DNA of 64,000 nucleotides from assembly GCA_011525685.1 (NCBI GenBank), contig WYBW01000074.1, positions 1 through 64,000 on the forward strand, in the 5' to 3' direction. Below, one piece after another: positions 34,941-45,979 of the stretch. Numbering within the stretch: the stretch's first letter is position 1; each line of letters begins with the position of its first letter. A program made the position numbers and the translations under genes. The notes under the pieces were generated by a model. The model saw nothing but the letters and a program-made list of their open reading frames with translations. It was not told the DNA's origin and ran no database searches. The DNA comes from Verrucomicrobiia bacterium (GTDB taxonomy: Bacteria > Verrucomicrobiota > Verrucomicrobiia > Limisphaerales > JADLHS01).

Positions 34941-35329
34941 TGGTCCAGTTTCAGATTGTTTCCGGCAAACAGGCGGGCTCGCGATGGATGGCCCGCCGTT
35001 TTCCTGTACGGATTGGCCGCTCGGTCGAGAATGATTTGCGCTTGGAGGAACCCGGAGTTTGGGACTTCCACGCGGAATTGAACCTCGATCCGCACGATGG
35101 TTTCGTTCTGAGTCCCCAGCCCGAAGCCATGGTGACGGTCAACCGCCAGACGTTACCCAGCGCCCGGTTGCGGCATGGGGACTCGATCGAGATCGGGTCC
35201 GTTCATCTTCGGTTCTGGCTGGCTGAAACCCGGCAACGCGGACTGCGCGCTCGTGAGTGGTTCGTGTGGGTTTTGGTCGCCGCACTCTCCCTCGGCCAAA
35301 TTGCACTCATCTATCGCCTGCTGCCTTGA
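34940..35329 (+). CDS. FHA-domain protein with C-terminal membrane helix
   Basis: 129 residues. Residues ~10-95 form a forkhead-associated fold, with FPVRIGRSVENDLRLEEPGV containing the GRS phospho-recognition loop and WDFHAEL in place of the usual SxxH. The C-terminus is a membrane helix (WFVWVLVAALSLGQIALIY). FHA domains bind phosphothreonine in most cases. Its start overlaps the stop of the export lipoprotein gene, which ties it to the tyrosine-kinase-controlled exopolysaccharide system, although FHA binding to phosphotyrosine would be unusual. Confidence 0.82.
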   Translation: MVQFQIVSGKQAGSRWMARRFPVRIGRSVENDLRLEEPGVWDFHAELNLDPHDGFVLSPQPEAMVTVNRQTLPSARLRHGDSIEIGSVHLRFWLAETRQRGLRAREWFVWVLVAALSLGQIALIYRLLP

Positions 35330-35357
35330 GGCCGCCTTGAGATTGCCCACCAGTGAG

Positions 35358-36914
35358 TCAGTGGCGGAAGTGCCTTACGCCGGTGAATGCCATGGCCACC
35401 CCTCGCTCGTCGGCCGCCGCAATCACTTCCGCGTCGCGCACAGAACCGCCCGGCTGGATTGCCGCCGTTGCGCCCGCCTCCGCCGCGGCAATCAAGCCGT
35501 CGGGAAACGGGAAAAACGCGTCGCTGCAAACCACGCTGCCTTTCAACGACAAACCTGCCTCGCCCGCTTTCCAAACCGCGATGCGGCTGGCGTCCACCCG
35601 GCTCATCTGGCCGGCGCCCACGCCCAGCGTGCGGTCGGCCGCCACGTAAACAATGGCGTTCGACTTCACGTGCTTGACGACCCGCCAGCCAAACAACATG
35701 GCTCGCAGTTCCGCCTCCGTGGGCTGGCGGCGTGTCACGATGTTCAAGTCACTGCGGTTCGTGATCTTCACGTCGCGCTGCTGCAGCAGGAACGAATCCG
35801 CCCCCACACTGCGCACGTCCAGCGGCAGCGTGCCCAGCGGCGGCCGGAGCACCTTGAGCAGCCTCAGGTTCTTCTTCTTTTGCAGAATCGCCAGTGCCTC
35901 TTGGGAAAAGTCGGGCGCGATGATTACTTCGCTGAAAATCTCGGCAATGGCCTCCGCGCAGGTGACGTCGAGGGCACGGTTCACCGCGATGATTCCGCCA
36001 AAGGGCGCCTGCCGATCCGTGGCGAACGCCTTGTCCCACGCCGCCCGCAATGTGTCTCCTTGCCCGACCCCGCACGGGTTGGTGTGCTTGAGAATGGCCA
36101 GCGTAGGCGCGTCACTTTGAAACTCGCCGATCAGCGCCGCGGCCGCCGTCAGGTCCAGGATGTTGTTGTAGGAAAGCTCCTTGCCGTGAAGTTGTTGAAA
36201 ATACTCGTGGAAGCGTCCGTAAAGCGCGGCGGCTTGGTGCGGGTTTTCACCGTAACGTAACGGTTGAGCCAGAGACGCCGAGATGGCGAGTGCCGGAGGA
36301 AGTGTCGAGGAGGACGACTGGTCGCTGAACACTTTTCCCAAGTGGGCTGCGATCGCCGTGTCGTAAGCTGCCGTGCGCGCAAACACCTTCGCGGCCAGCC
36401 GGCGTCTTAGTTCCAGGGTTGTGTTTCCGTTTTCCTTGATTTGCCTGGCGACCTCCGCGTAGTCCGCCGGGTCCACCACCACGGTCACGCTGTCGTGATT
36501 CTTGGCGGCGCTGCGAAGCATCGAAGGTCCGCCGATGTCAATGTTCTCGATTGCGTCGTGCAGGCTGGCCTCCGGCCTGGCCACCGTTTGCTCAAACGGG
36601 TAAAGATTTACTACGACCAGATCAATCGGCGGAATGTCGTGAGTCCGGACCGCGGTTTCGTGAGCGGCGTTGCCTCGGATGAAAAGCAATCCGCCGTGGA
36701 CCTTGGGGTGGAGCGTCTTCACGCGGCCATCGAGCATTTCGGGAAAACCCGTATGCTCGCTGATGTCTTTGACGACCAGCCCCGCCTCGCGCAGGGCTTT
36801 GGCTGTGCCACCGGTGGAAATCAACTCGATTCCACAACCCGCCAATGCTTGTGCAAAAGTCACCAGACCGGCCTTGTCGGAAACAGAGAGTAATGCCCTT
36901 TGAATGTTCGCCAT
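35358..36914 (-). CDS. purH: AICAR transformylase / IMP cyclohydrolase
   Basis: 518 residues from the ATG at 36914; the MGS-like IMP cyclohydrolase domain starts there ([21 protein letters not shown]), with [13 protein letters not shown] and [14 protein letters not shown]. The C-terminal formyltransferase carries [26 protein letters not shown] and the final [10 protein letters not shown]. Catalyses the last two steps of IMP synthesis using 10-formyl-tetrahydrofolate, which FolD supplies. It converges with the FHA gene and diverges from the tRNA gene. Confidence 0.97.
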   Translation of the reverse strand: MANIQRALLSVSDKAGLVTFAQALAGCGIELISTGGTAKALREAGLVVKDISEHTGFPEMLDGRVKTLHPKVHGGLLFIRGNAAHETAVRTHDIPPIDLVVVNLYPFEQTVARPEASLHDAIENIDIGGPSMLRSAAKNHDSVTVVVDPADYAEVARQIKENGNTTLELRRRLAAKVFARTAAYDTAIAAHLGKVFSDQSSSSTLPPALAISASLAQPLRYGENPHQAAALYGRFHEYFQQLHGKELSYNNILDLTAAAALIGEFQSDAPTLAILKHTNPCGVGQGDTLRAAWDKAFATDRQAPFGGIIAVNRALDVTCAEAIAEIFSEVIIAPDFSQEALAILQKKKNLRLLKVLRPPLGTLPLDVRSVGADSFLLQQRDVKITNRSDLNIVTRRQPTEAELRAMLFGWRVVKHVKSNAIVYVAADRTLGVGAGQMSRVDASRIAVWKAGEAGLSLKGSVVCSDAFFPFPDGLIAAAEAGATAAIQPGGSVRDAEVIAAADERGVAMAFTGVRHFRH

Positions 36915-37065
36915 AGCGGCGTCCAAAATCTCCACCGGGCCGCGCGGAGTCAAATGGCAAAATGGTGGTTCCAGCAACGCTGCAGCGCGGGGACCTTCGC
37001 CGGAAGGCCACTTCACGCTTGCCAAAGCAACCGGCTCTGGCAACGTTGACTGGCGATTTCGCAGT

Positions 37066-37140
37066 GCGCGGTTAGCTCAGTGGTAGAGCACTTCCTTGAC
37101 ACGGAAGGGGTCAGAGGTTCAAACCCTCTATCGCGCACCA
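37066..37140 (+). tRNA. tRNA-Val (anticodon GAC)
   Basis: Full cloverleaf: acceptor GCGCGGT pairs with ATCGCGC, D arm GCTC/GAGC, anticodon stem CTTCC/GGAAG with loop TTGACAC (anticodon GAC), T arm AGAGG/CCTCT with TTCAAAC loop. Discriminator A and an encoded CCA end at 37140. Length 75. Confidence 0.96.
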
Positions 37141-37172
37141 TTCAACCCACCCGAACTGACCGCCTTTATCCG

Positions 37173-38237
37173 ATGAACCGAAAGATCCGTTGGGGAGTGA
37201 TTGCCTCCGGCGGCATCGCCCGGCGGCGCACGATCCCGGAAGGCATCCTGCCCGCGCGCAATGCCGAGTTGATCGCCGTCTGGGGCCGCAACCGAAAGAC
37301 CAATGCCGAAGTGGCCCGGCAATTCGGCGTGCGGGGCGTGGATACGCTCGACGAGCTCCTGGCGTTGGAACTCGACGCGGTTTACGTCGCCTCACCGAAT
37401 TACGCGCACTGGGAGCAGACGCGCCGGGCCGCCGCCGCCGGCAAACACGTGTTTTGCGAAAAGCCGCTGGGGCTGAGTGTCGCCGAAGCAAAGCGCATGA
37501 TGCAGGCCTGTCAGCAGGCCAGGGTGAACCTGGGCACGGCATTCATGATGCGCCATCACAGCCTGCATCAAACGGCGTTGCAGTTGATTCGGGAGGGGCG
37601 GCTGGGCAGGCCGGTTTTTGCCCGGGCGCAACTTTCCTGCTGGTATCCGCCGTTGCGCAACGCCTGGCGGCAAATTCCACAACTTGGCGGCGGTGGGGCG
37701 CTGATGGACCTCGCGGGCCACTGTTTTGATCTGCTGGAGATGTTCTTTGGCCCGCTCGTTTCGGTGAACAGCATGATCAACCACACGGTTCACCGCTACG
37801 CAACGGAGGACAGCGGGGTGGTGCTGGCGCGCTTCAAAAACGGAGCGCTGGCCACCGTGGACACTTTCTTCTGTATCCGCGACCACAGCAGTCGAAACCG
37901 GCTCGAACTCTACGGCTCGTGTGGCAGCATACTGGCGCAAGACACCATCGGCCAGGGCAGCGGCGGCGAAATGGTCGCCTTCCTTGAAACAGCGGGGAAA
38001 GGGTATGATGCTGATCAATGCCGCGGCGCACAAGGGGGGATGATCCTCCGCCCCAAACCAATCAACACCTATCGCGCCGAGATTGAGGAGTTCAGCCAGG
38101 CTCTGCTGGACGGCCGGGACACCACCGCCTCGGCCGCCCGAGGCCTGCGCAGCCAGTATATTCTCGAGGCTTGTTACCGCTCGGCCCGGACGGCGAGAGC
38201 GGTCCGAATTCCTGCGCTTGGAAGGGCCGGCGTTTGA
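37173..38237 (+). CDS. Gfo/Idh/MocA family oxidoreductase
   Basis: 354 residues from the ATG at 37173; upstream codons of the open frame lie in the tRNA gene. The Rossmann part starts at IRWGVIASGGIARRRTIPEG, the EKP motif is HVFCEKPLGLSV, and the second domain has GGGALMDLAGHCFDLLEMFF. Substrate unknown, likely a sugar derivative. Not closely similar to the other family member at 11.4 kb. Whether it is read with the tRNA (33 bp upstream) is unclear. Confidence 0.9.
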   Translation: MNRKIRWGVIASGGIARRRTIPEGILPARNAELIAVWGRNRKTNAEVARQFGVRGVDTLDELLALELDAVYVASPNYAHWEQTRRAAAAGKHVFCEKPLGLSVAEAKRMMQACQQARVNLGTAFMMRHHSLHQTALQLIREGRLGRPVFARAQLSCWYPPLRNAWRQIPQLGGGGALMDLAGHCFDLLEMFFGPLVSVNSMINHTVHRYATEDSGVVLARFKNGALATVDTFFCIRDHSSRNRLELYGSCGSILAQDTIGQGSGGEMVAFLETAGKGYDADQCRGAQGGMILRPKPINTYRAEIEEFSQALLDGRDTTASAARGLRSQYILEACYRSARTARAVRIPALGRAGV

Positions 38238-38358
38238 ATTGTCAAAGCTGGAGAATGGTGTCGGCGCAGTGCCGATGACTGTGGGCGGTTTCTGCGAAAA
38301 CCGATCCAGGCGGATGCGAACTTGTCAAGGCGGAGGATTCGGGCAGTGTGGTGGTGGT

Positions 38359-38595
38359 ATGCCATTGATCAAATTGAATCGTATCAACAGAGGCGGCGAG
38401 ATTCTGCTGAACAGCGACCACATCGTCCTGATCGAAATTGATTCGCGAACCACCACCGTCCACATGCGCAAGGGACAGCTCTTTGCCGTGGAGGAATCGC
38501 CCGCGGCCATTGCCGAGGCCATCGAGCGACTGGAGACCTCGCGCATCAGGAACGCGATTGTGGAAAGCGGATTGGGCGGCAAAGTGCCGGCCTGA
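38359..38595 (+). CDS. FlbD/SwrD-family small protein
   Basis: 78 residues. IKLNRINRGGEILLNSDHIV, then DSRTTTVHMRKGQLFAVEES, is the FlbD/SwrD pattern (residue start, 'D-x-I' core, 'KG-x-x-x-V-x-E' end). Family members are known from flagellar loci, where they influence motility torque. No flagellar gene is nearby, so the role here is open. The next gene starts 4 bp after the stop. Confidence 0.75.
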   Translation: MPLIKLNRINRGGEILLNSDHIVLIEIDSRTTTVHMRKGQLFAVEESPAAIAEAIERLETSRIRNAIVESGLGGKVPA

Positions 38596-38599
38596 TGGA

Positions 38600-38968
38600 A
38601 TGAAATCCGTCGCCATCATCGGCGCCTCGAACGACCGGCACAAGTACGGCAACAAAGCGGTCCGGGCTTTCCAGCAGCAAGGTTACACAGTTTATCCGGT
38701 CAATCTGGGTGAGGAACGCATCGAAGGTTTGCCGGTTTTCCGCAGCATCCTTGACGTTCCCGCCCGCCCGCAGTTGGTGAGCGTGTATCTGCCGCCAGCC
38801 CTGACGCTGCGCGTGTTGCCCGACATTGCGGCGAAGGGCTGCGACGAACTCTGGCTAAATCCCGGCACAGACTCGGAGCACGTCATCGCGGAAGCCGGCC
38901 GGCTGGGATTGAACGTCATTCAGGCGTGCAGCATCGTCGGCGTCGGAGTGTCTCCGGACTGGCTGTGA
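38600..38968 (+). CDS. CoA-binding domain protein (YccU-like)
   Basis: 122 residues from the ATG at 38600, 4 bp after the FlbD-like gene. A single Rossmann-like CoA-binding domain: VAIIGASNDRHKYGNKAVRA, GYTVYPVNLGEERIEGLPVF, VSVYLPPALTLRVLPDIAAK and ELWLNPGTDSEHVIAEA. Short stand-alone CoA-binding proteins have no settled function. Confidence 0.87.
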   Translation: MKSVAIIGASNDRHKYGNKAVRAFQQQGYTVYPVNLGEERIEGLPVFRSILDVPARPQLVSVYLPPALTLRVLPDIAAKGCDELWLNPGTDSEHVIAEAGRLGLNVIQACSIVGVGVSPDWL

Positions 38969-39077
38969 GCGGAGGGGCGCTCAGGTGTGGCTCTCGTGGT
39001 GAATATTTTTCGGCAAGTCTTGCTTGCGCGATTGGAGTCGGGGTTTATGTTCTTCTTGAAATCTGAGGGAGCCGAGT

Positions 39078-39272
39078 ATGAAGACCAAAACGCAGAAAGC
39101 CGTCGAACAACCCGCGCCCTTCACGCCGGGCATCACCCGAGCGATGGTACGACAGCATGCCTACGAACTGTTTCGCGACAAGCTGCCCCGCCGCCCGCTG
39201 ACGCTCGAGGATTGGGTGCTGGCCGAGAAAGACCTTGTCGGGAACCTCGAAACTGAGGCGGCGGAAGGCTGA
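39078..39272 (+). CDS. DUF2934 family small protein
   Basis: 64 residues. The core (RQHAYELFRDKLPRRPLTLEDWVLAEKDL) fits DUF2934, with its conserved 'A-Y-x-L' and 'D-W-x-x-A-E-x-x-L' spacing. Function is unknown. A GU-rich RNA hairpin follows the stop. Confidence 0.65.
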   Translation: MKTKTQKAVEQPAPFTPGITRAMVRQHAYELFRDKLPRRPLTLEDWVLAEKDLVGNLETEAAEG

Positions 39273-39289
39273 ACCTCGGTCTGAATCAT

Positions 39290-39350
39290 GGTGTGTCGGT
39301 GCGGGTGAAAAGCCCGTAAAACGGTTGAGCCCGTGCCGATGCACCATTTG
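39290..39350 (+). terminator. long GU-containing hairpin downstream of the DUF2934 gene
   Basis: Arms 39290-39305 and 39330-39345 pair along 16 consecutive positions on plus-strand RNA if four G-U pairs are allowed; on the minus strand these would be mismatches. A small CCGT/ACGG stem sits in the loop, and ATTTG follows. Probably a weak terminator or 3' structure for the DUF2934 mRNA. Confidence 0.45.
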
Positions 39351-39368
39351 TCATCCGCCGCGGCCTCT

Positions 39369-40142
39369 TCAGGCCCCGCCACCGGCAATTTTCTTCGGCG
39401 CACCCCGCAACAACGCCACACCGTAATCGCGGTTCATCCGCGCGATGAAATCGAGGGTGATTTCCTTGGGGCAAACCGCTTCGCACGAACCCGTCACGGT
39501 GCAGGCGCCAAAGCCCTCGGCGTCCATCTGTTTCACCATCGCCTGAACTCGCCGATAGCGCTCGGGTTGTCCCTGCGGCAGCAGGCCGAGATGGGAAACC
39601 TTGGCGGCCACAAACAGCATCGCGCTGGCGTTCTTGCACGCCGCCACGCACGCGCCGCAGCCGATGCACTGCGCCGCATCCATGGCCAGATCGGCGCTCT
39701 CCTTGGGCACCGGAATCGCATTGGCGTCCGGCGGACTGCCGGTGCGGACGGTGATGAACCCCCCGGCGTGTTGAATGCGGTCAAATGCCTGGCGATCCAC
39801 CACCAGGTCCTTGACCAGCGGAAACGCCCTGGCGCGAAACGGCTCGACGATGATTTCATCGCCATCCTTGAAGCTGCGCAAGTAGGTCTGACAAGTGGCG
39901 ACGCCGCGATGCGGGCCATGCGGCTTGCCGTTGATGACCAGCGAGCAAGTGCCGCAGATCCCTTCACGGCAGTCGTGATCAAAGGCGATCGGCTCCTCGC
40001 CGCGACTGGCCAAATCCTCGTTCACCACGTCGAGCATTTCCAGAAACGACATGTTGGGATTCAACTGGGGCGTTTGATAACTGGCAAAATGCCCGGGGGT
40101 GTGCCGGTTCTTCTGTCGCCAGACTTTGAGGGTGACTTTCAT
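39369..40142 (-). CDS. sdhB: succinate dehydrogenase / fumarate reductase iron-sulfur subunit
   Basis: 257 residues from the ATG at 40142, which overlaps the sdhA stop (TGATG). The 2Fe-2S site is [19 protein letters not shown] plus a later ATCQ; the 4Fe-4S and 3Fe-4S sites are [13 protein letters not shown] and [15 protein letters not shown]. Passes electrons from the flavoprotein to quinone through SdhC. Length is normal. Confidence 0.96.
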   Translation of the reverse strand: MKVTLKVWRQKNRHTPGHFASYQTPQLNPNMSFLEMLDVVNEDLASRGEEPIAFDHDCREGICGTCSLVINGKPHGPHRGVATCQTYLRSFKDGDEIIVEPFRARAFPLVKDLVVDRQAFDRIQHAGGFITVRTGSPPDANAIPVPKESADLAMDAAQCIGCGACVAACKNASAMLFVAAKVSHLGLLPQGQPERYRRVQAMVKQMDAEGFGACTVTGSCEAVCPKEITLDFIARMNRDYGVALLRGAPKKIAGGGA

Positions 40143-42100
40143 CACTTGTAACTCCGCGTGCTCATTTTCACTTCTTCATAAACAAGGGGCTCCTTGTTCA
40201 GCACCGGCGGCTTGCCTTCGCCGGCATATTCCCAAGCCGCCACATAGGCGAACTGGTCGTCGCGGCGCTTCACGTCGCCAGGATTCACCAGGCCTTGCTG
40301 AACCTCGGCGTCGTTCTTGGTGTATTGGTATTCCTCACGGAAATGGCCGCCGCAACTCTCCTCGCGATGCAGCGCATCCCGGCACAGCAGTTCGCCAAGT
40401 TCGAGGAAGTCCGCCACCCGACCCGCCAGTTCGAGCGACTGATTCCACTCCCCCGCCTCCCCCGCCACCTTGACGTTCTTCCAGTAATCCGCCCGCAATT
40501 CGCCAATCAACTGGATGCCCTTCTCCAACCCCGCCTTGTTGCGCGCCATGCCGCAATGTTCCCAGAGCAGCTTGCCGAGTTGCTTGTGAAAACTCGCCGG
40601 CGTCCGCGTCCCCTTGTTGCCGAGGAGTCGCCGGGTGACGCCTTGAACGTTTTCTTCCGCCTGCTGAAAGCTGTCGTGGTCCGTGCCCGGCCGTTTGTCC
40701 GGTTTTTGCGTCGCGAGGTAGCCGGAGATCGTGGCCGGCAATACGAAATACCCGTCCGCCAGCCCTTGCATCAGCGCGCTGGCGCCGAGCCGGTTGGCGC
40801 CGTGATCAGAAAAATTCGCCTCCCCCAGCACGAACAGGCCCGGCAGGTTGCTCATCAAATTGTAGTCCACCCACAGGCCGCCCATCGTGTAATGCACGGC
40901 CGGATAGATTCGCATCGGCGTGCGGTAGGCGTCTTCGTTGGTGATCTCATGGTACATTGCGAACAGGTTGCCGTAGCGCTCGCGGATCTTTCCCTCCCCC
41001 AGCCGCTGGATGGCGTCGGAAAAGTCCAGATAAACCCCGAGACCCGTCTCGCCCACGCCGCGTCCTTCGTCGCAAACCGTCTTGGCCGCGCGCGAGGCAA
41101 TGTCCCGCGGCGCGAGGTTGCCGAACGCGCCATACAGTCGCTCCAAGTAGTAGTCCCGGTCCGCCTCCGGAATCTCGGCGGGATTCCTCCGGCAATCCTC
41201 CTTCTTCTTCGGTACCCAAATCCGGCCGTCGTTGCGCAACGACTCGCTCATCAGCGTGAGCTTGGACTGGTAGTCGCCTGAAACGGGGATGCACGTTGGG
41301 TGAATCTGGGTGTAGCAGGGATTGCCAAAGCACGCGCCACGTTTGTAAGCGCGCCAGATGGCCGTCGCATTTGAACCGCGAGCGTAGGTGGACAGGTTGA
41401 AGACGTTGCCGTAACCGCCCGTGGCCAGCACGACGGCATCCGCGTTGTGCCGCGAGATCTCGCCGCTTTGCAGGTTGCGGACGATGATGCCCTTGGCGTG
41501 ACCGTCCACCACCACCAGGTCCAGCATCTCCGAGTGCGTGTATGACTTCACTCCGCCGTTGGCGATGTTGCGGCACAGCGCGGAATACGCGCCCAGCAGT
41601 AGTTGCTGCCCGGTCTGTCCGCGCGCGTAAAATGTCCGAGAAACCTGTGCGCCGCCGAAGGATCGGTTGTCCAGCAACCCGCCATACTCGCGCGCGAACG
41701 GCACGCCCTGCGCCACGCATTGATCTATGATGTTCGCCGAGACCTCGGCCAGCCGATAAACGTTCGCCTCGCGCGAACGAAAATCGCCGCCCTTGATCGT
41801 GTCGTAGAACAACCGATACACCGAGTCGTTGTCGTTCTGATAATTCTTGGCGGCGTTGATTCCGCCCTGGGCGGCCACCGAATGGGCGCGGCGCGGTGAA
41901 TCATGGAAGACGAAGTTATGCACTTCGTAGCCAAGTTCCGCCAGCGACGCCGCGGCGGACGAACCGGCCAACCCCGCACCGACCACGATGATTTTGTATT
42001 TCCGCTTGTTGGCCGGGTTGATGAGCTTGTTGCTGAACTTGTGTTTCTCCCATTTCTGGGCCAGCGGACCGACGGGAACGTTGGAGTTGAGCGTGGCCAT
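40142..42100 (-). CDS. sdhA: succinate dehydrogenase / fumarate reductase flavoprotein subunit
   Basis: 652 residues. FAD-binding [20 protein letters not shown], the [14 protein letters not shown] block that includes the FAD-linking His region, [15 protein letters not shown], and [19 protein letters not shown]. The long form with an N-terminal extension and [11 protein letters not shown]-type insertions matches the SdhA group paired with single-subunit cytochrome b SdhC proteins. It starts 1 bp after sdhC and overlaps sdhB. Confidence 0.97.
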   Translation of the reverse strand: MATLNSNVPVGPLAQKWEKHKFSNKLINPANKRKYKIIVVGAGLAGSSAAASLAELGYEVHNFVFHDSPRRAHSVAAQGGINAAKNYQNDNDSVYRLFYDTIKGGDFRSREANVYRLAEVSANIIDQCVAQGVPFAREYGGLLDNRSFGGAQVSRTFYARGQTGQQLLLGAYSALCRNIANGGVKSYTHSEMLDLVVVDGHAKGIIVRNLQSGEISRHNADAVVLATGGYGNVFNLSTYARGSNATAIWRAYKRGACFGNPCYTQIHPTCIPVSGDYQSKLTLMSESLRNDGRIWVPKKKEDCRRNPAEIPEADRDYYLERLYGAFGNLAPRDIASRAAKTVCDEGRGVGETGLGVYLDFSDAIQRLGEGKIRERYGNLFAMYHEITNEDAYRTPMRIYPAVHYTMGGLWVDYNLMSNLPGLFVLGEANFSDHGANRLGASALMQGLADGYFVLPATISGYLATQKPDKRPGTDHDSFQQAEENVQGVTRRLLGNKGTRTPASFHKQLGKLLWEHCGMARNKAGLEKGIQLIGELRADYWKNVKVAGEAGEWNQSLELAGRVADFLELGELLCRDALHREESCGGHFREEYQYTKNDAEVQQGLVNPGDVKRRDDQFAYVAAWEYAGEGKPPVLNKEPLVYEEVKMSTRSYK

Positions 42101-42101
42101 A

Positions 42102-42935
42102 TTACTTCGCCGCCTCCTTCCCGGTCTCGGCGCTCAGGTCCGCTTCCAACGGGGAAAGCGCGGTTTGGATTGAGAACATTCGCGGCCCGGCGGGCGACAC
42201 CGCCAATTGATGTTTCGCCTTCTCCGCGTGGCTGGCGCCGATCAACCGCAAATAGATGGCCGCCGGAATCGCGGCATAACCAATGAGCAGGGCCGTGCTC
42301 GCTCCTCTGGCGAACCAGGCGATCCGCGGCGCCCAGACATGATTGCGAAAGCCCAGCGATTGAAACATGCTCGCCAGGCCGTGGCCCAGGTGAACGAACA
42401 GCAAACCCTGAGCAACGAGGTAAAACAAGGCCACCCACCAGACCTGGAAGCCGAGCACCACCATGGCGTAAACGTCGCGGCCCTTTTCGCCGCCCGGCAG
42501 CGTGGTTTCCAATCTGCGAAAATCGCCCACGCCATTGATGCCGGGCAGGAGCGCGGTGAAATGCGCGAGGTGATAAACGATGAACGCCAGAATCACGAGG
42601 CCGCTGACCAGCATGTAGCGCGACTGCCACGAAGAGCCGTAAACCGGCGGGACGGCGTAGGCCACCGGCCTCGCCTGTCGGTTTTCCCGGGTGAGCTGCG
42701 CGGCGGTGCTGATGTGAATGCCCACGATCAACAGGAGCCCCAGCCTCGCGCCCCACACCAGCAGCGGCTTGCTGTGCAGGAAATGGGCGTACTGGTTGAT
42801 CAGCTCGGGCGGGCCGAAGATCTGCAGATTGCCAATCAAGTGACCGATCAAAAACAGGAAGAGCAAAATGCCCGTCACTGCCATGAGATACTTCTTGCCG
42901 AGCGACGATTTGAAAAAACTGATCATGCTGTTCAT
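42102..42935 (-). CDS. sdhC: succinate dehydrogenase cytochrome b558 subunit
   Basis: 277 residues from the ATG at 42935 (42953 or 42926 are possible). Five membrane helices: [79 protein letters not shown] and [18 protein letters not shown]. Histidines in GHLIGN, GIHIST, YHLAHF and HLGHGLASM are suited to bind two hemes, as in the b558 family. Anchors SdhAB; there is no separate sdhD. First gene of sdhCAB. Confidence 0.93.
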   Translation of the reverse strand: MNSMISFFKSSLGKKYLMAVTGILLFLFLIGHLIGNLQIFGPPELINQYAHFLHSKPLLVWGARLGLLLIVGIHISTAAQLTRENRQARPVAYAVPPVYGSSWQSRYMLVSGLVILAFIVYHLAHFTALLPGINGVGDFRRLETTLPGGEKGRDVYAMVVLGFQVWWVALFYLVAQGLLFVHLGHGLASMFQSLGFRNHVWAPRIAWFARGASTALLIGYAAIPAAIYLRLIGASHAEKAKHQLAVSPAGPRMFSIQTALSPLEADLSAETGKEAAK

Positions 42936-43071
42936 CGGAAACGACAGCCTCAATCCACAGGGCGCAACCCTTTATGGCCCCAAGGAACGCGGCAACATTA
43001 AGGGCCGCGAACCGCGCACGTCAACGATGCGAGTACGGTATAAGCGCGGCTTGGCTCGATTGTGGAAACTC

Positions 43072-43764
43072 TTATCGGCGGCCGCTTGGCGCCGGCAACC
43101 TCCCGACCAGTTCGCACAGCGAACCGATCTCGTCACCTGCGCGGACCGCCGCCTCGCGCGCAATCCGGACGGCCTGCAGACCCGCGTCCCGGGCCCCCGC
43201 AAGGTCCATTTCCGCGCTGTCCCCCACGTGCAGAATGTGCGCGGCGTCCAACTCCAGCGCTGCGACCGCCACTCGGAATGGCACGGGCGATGGCTTGCTG
43301 GCGCCGACCTCGCAGGAGACGACACACGTCTCAAACCAACCGGCCAGACCCAGTGACTTCAGCAGTGGACGCAGCCGGTCGTCCCAGTTTGAAATGACTC
43401 CCAGGCGGAAGCCCCTGCCCGCCAGCGCGGCCAGTGTTGGGAGGACGTCCTCGTAAATCCGCCAGGCGTCCGGCTGGCCGAATCGCTCATACAGTTCCGG
43501 GAAAAACGTCTCGCTCGGTTTGCGTGCCACCAGCCCGTCGAACGTCGCGTCCACGATGGCGGACCAGTCCGCGGCGGTGTAATCAATCTTCGGGCGAGCC
43601 TTCCACGCGGCCACAAAGCGCCGGTGGAGCAGGTTCGGATCAAAATCCCGATCACAATGCCGGGCCGCGACTTCGGCATAGACATGCCCGACCGAGGGCC
43701 ACGGTTCGATCAACGTGCCGCCGACGTCGAAAGTGACCGCGAGAATCTTGTGATTGCAATTCAT
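43072..43764 (-). CDS. HAD-superfamily hydrolase (HDHD3/REG-2-like)
   Basis: 230 residues from the ATG at 43764. Motif I is VTFDVGGTLIEP, with Gly at the second acidic position, as in the HDHD3/REG-2 branch. Motif II is LGVISNWDDRL, motif III Lys in GASKPSPVPF, and motif IV HVGDSAEMDLAGARDAG. A phosphatase or dehalogenase of unknown substrate. A longer open frame upstream overlaps the peptidase gene and is not used. Confidence 0.85.
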   Translation of the reverse strand: MNCNHKILAVTFDVGGTLIEPWPSVGHVYAEVAARHCDRDFDPNLLHRRFVAAWKARPKIDYTAADWSAIVDATFDGLVARKPSETFFPELYERFGQPDAWRIYEDVLPTLAALAGRGFRLGVISNWDDRLRPLLKSLGLAGWFETCVVSCEVGASKPSPVPFRVAVAALELDAAHILHVGDSAEMDLAGARDAGLQAVRIAREAAVRAGDEIGSLCELVGRLPAPSGRR

Positions 43765-43843
43765 CCCGGAATCAACACGCCCAAACATCCCGATCATCCA
43801 AGAACTGTTGGTGGCCGTTGTCTCTCTGACAGCACTCAAAAAG

Positions 43844-45979
43844 TCAACGGTAGGTCTCCGGCACTCTGACCTGCAAGTGATGCACGAGGAACGCCAGTTT
43901 GTCCGCGGCCTCCTCGATGAGTTTGGCCGTCGGCTTGCCCGCTCCGTGGCCGGCCTTGGTTTCAATGCGAATCAAAGCGGGCGCGTTCCCCGCCTGCGCG
44001 GCTTGCAGGGCGGCGGCGAACTTGAAACTGTGGGCCGGCACCACGCGATCGTCATGATCGGCGGTGGTGATCAGTGTGGCCGGATACTTGGTTCCGCTTT
44101 TGAGGTTGTGCAGCGGCGAGTAGGCGTAAAGCGCCTGAAATTCCTCCGGGTTTTCCGCGGAGCCGTAATCGCTCGTCCATGCCCAGCCGATGGTGAATTT
44201 GTGGAAGCGCAGCATGTCCAGCACGCCAACGGCCGGCAGGGCGGCGCCGAACAAATCCGGCCGCTGCGTCAGGCACGCGCCCACCAGCAAGCCGCCGTTG
44301 CTCCCGCCGGAGATCGCGAGTTTTTTTGGCGAGGTGTATCTGTTCGCAATCAGCCATTCCGCCGCCGCTATAAAGTCATCAAAGACGTTCTGTTTGTTCA
44401 ACTTCGTCCCCGCTTCATGCCAGGGCTTGCCGTATTCGCCGCCGCCGCGGAGGTTCGGCACGGCATAGACGCCGCCCAGTTCCATCCAGGCGAGGTTCGC
44501 CACCGAGAAACCCGGCGTGAGGCTGATGTTGAAGCCGCCGTAGCCGTAGAGCAGGGTGGGATTCGTTCCGTCCAGCTTCAGTCCTTTCTTGTGCGAGATG
44601 AACATCGGCACGCGCGTGCCGTCTTTGCTCGTATAAAACACCTGGCGTGTTTCATAGTCCTCAGGATCGAAATCCACGCTGGCCTGGCGGAAAACCGTGC
44701 TCGTGCCGGTCTTGAGATCGTGCCGGAATATCGTTCCCGGCGACGTGTAACTGGTGAATGAGTAAAAAGTCTCCGTGTCGGAACGCTTGCCGCCAAACCC
44801 GCCCGCCGAACCGATGCCCGGCAGGGCGATCTCGCGAACGAATGAGCCGTCCAAGGCGATCACTTTCACCTGGCTGCGCGCGTCCTTGAGATAGGAGCAA
44901 AGGAACTGTTGATTCACCGTGCTGACCCGCGTGAGCGTTTCCGCTGCCTCGGGGATGATCTCCTTCCAGTTCGCGCGTTCCGGTTTCGTGATGTCAATGG
45001 CGATGACGCGGTGTCGCGGCGCGTTCAGGTCCGTCTTGAACCAGAACACCGGGCCGTCGTTGTCAATGAACGAGTAGTCCGCGTCGAAATCCATCAGCAA
45101 CTCGACGACCGGCGAATCCGGCTGCTGCAAATCCTGGTAGAGTACGCGATTCCTCGGGTCCGTGCCTTGGGTGGCGGTGATGACGAGATAACGTCCGTCG
45201 TCGGTCACACCGCCGTAAAAGTTCCAGTCCTTGTGATCTGGCCGATGATAAACCAGCTTGTCCTCGGATTGCGGCGAGCCCAACCGGTGATAATAGAGTT
45301 TGTGGAAATAATTGGCTCGGGTCAGCTTCGCGGCGGCGGCCGGTTCATCGTAGCGCGAATAGAAGAAGCCCCCGCCGTCCTTGGTCCACGAGGCGCTGGA
45401 GAACTTCACCCAACGGACATGATCGGCCAGGTCCTGGCCGCTCCGCACGTCGCGGACCTTCCACTCCTGCCAATCCGATCCCGCGGTCGCCAACCCGTAG
45501 GCCATGAGCTGTCCGTCGTCCGTGATCGAGTAACCGCTTAACGCAACCGTGCCGTCCGTGGACAACTGGTTCGGATCGAGCAGCACGGTGGGTGCGGCCT
45601 CCAGTGAAGTCATCGTGTAGAGGACGCTTTGGTTTTGGAGACCGTCATTCTTGGAAATGAAATAGCGCCCGCCTTGCTTGAACGGCACGCCATAACGTTC
45701 GTAATTCCAAAGCTTGGTCAGCCGGTGCTTGATGACCGCACGCTCGGGAATCCGTTCGAGGTGACCAAACGTGACCTTGTTTTGGGCTTCCACCCACGCC
45801 TTGGTTTCGGGCGAGTTGTCATCCTCCAGCCAGCGATATGGATCGGCCACTTTGATGCCGTGATAATCATCCATTTGATCTGACTGGCGGGTGACGGGAT
45901 AGGGCAGACGCGAGGTGGTCGCGCAACCGGCGACCAGGGCGGTGGCGGCCACGACAGAGAGACGGTTGCCTAATAACAT
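43844..45979 (-). CDS. prolyl oligopeptidase family S9 lipoprotein
   Basis: 711 residues from the ATG at 45979, giving a short lipoprotein signal ([14 protein letters not shown]); starts at 45991 and 46015 are possible. An N-terminal propeller follows the [20 protein letters not shown] opening. The catalytic domain has [18 protein letters not shown], Ser in [12 protein letters not shown], Asp in [15 protein letters not shown] and the His near KAGHGAGKP. Cleaves short peptides after proline; lipid-anchored in the envelope here. Confidence 0.94.
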   Translation of the reverse strand: MLLGNRLSVVAATALVAGCATTSRLPYPVTRQSDQMDDYHGIKVADPYRWLEDDNSPETKAWVEAQNKVTFGHLERIPERAVIKHRLTKLWNYERYGVPFKQGGRYFISKNDGLQNQSVLYTMTSLEAAPTVLLDPNQLSTDGTVALSGYSITDDGQLMAYGLATAGSDWQEWKVRDVRSGQDLADHVRWVKFSSASWTKDGGGFFYSRYDEPAAAAKLTRANYFHKLYYHRLGSPQSEDKLVYHRPDHKDWNFYGGVTDDGRYLVITATQGTDPRNRVLYQDLQQPDSPVVELLMDFDADYSFIDNDGPVFWFKTDLNAPRHRVIAIDITKPERANWKEIIPEAAETLTRVSTVNQQFLCSYLKDARSQVKVIALDGSFVREIALPGIGSAGGFGGKRSDTETFYSFTSYTSPGTIFRHDLKTGTSTVFRQASVDFDPEDYETRQVFYTSKDGTRVPMFISHKKGLKLDGTNPTLLYGYGGFNISLTPGFSVANLAWMELGGVYAVPNLRGGGEYGKPWHEAGTKLNKQNVFDDFIAAAEWLIANRYTSPKKLAISGGSNGGLLVGACLTQRPDLFGAALPAVGVLDMLRFHKFTIGWAWTSDYGSAENPEEFQALYAYSPLHNLKSGTKYPATLITTADHDDRVVPAHSFKFAAALQAAQAGNAPALIRIETKAGHGAGKPTAKLIEEAADKLAFLVHHLQVRVPETYR

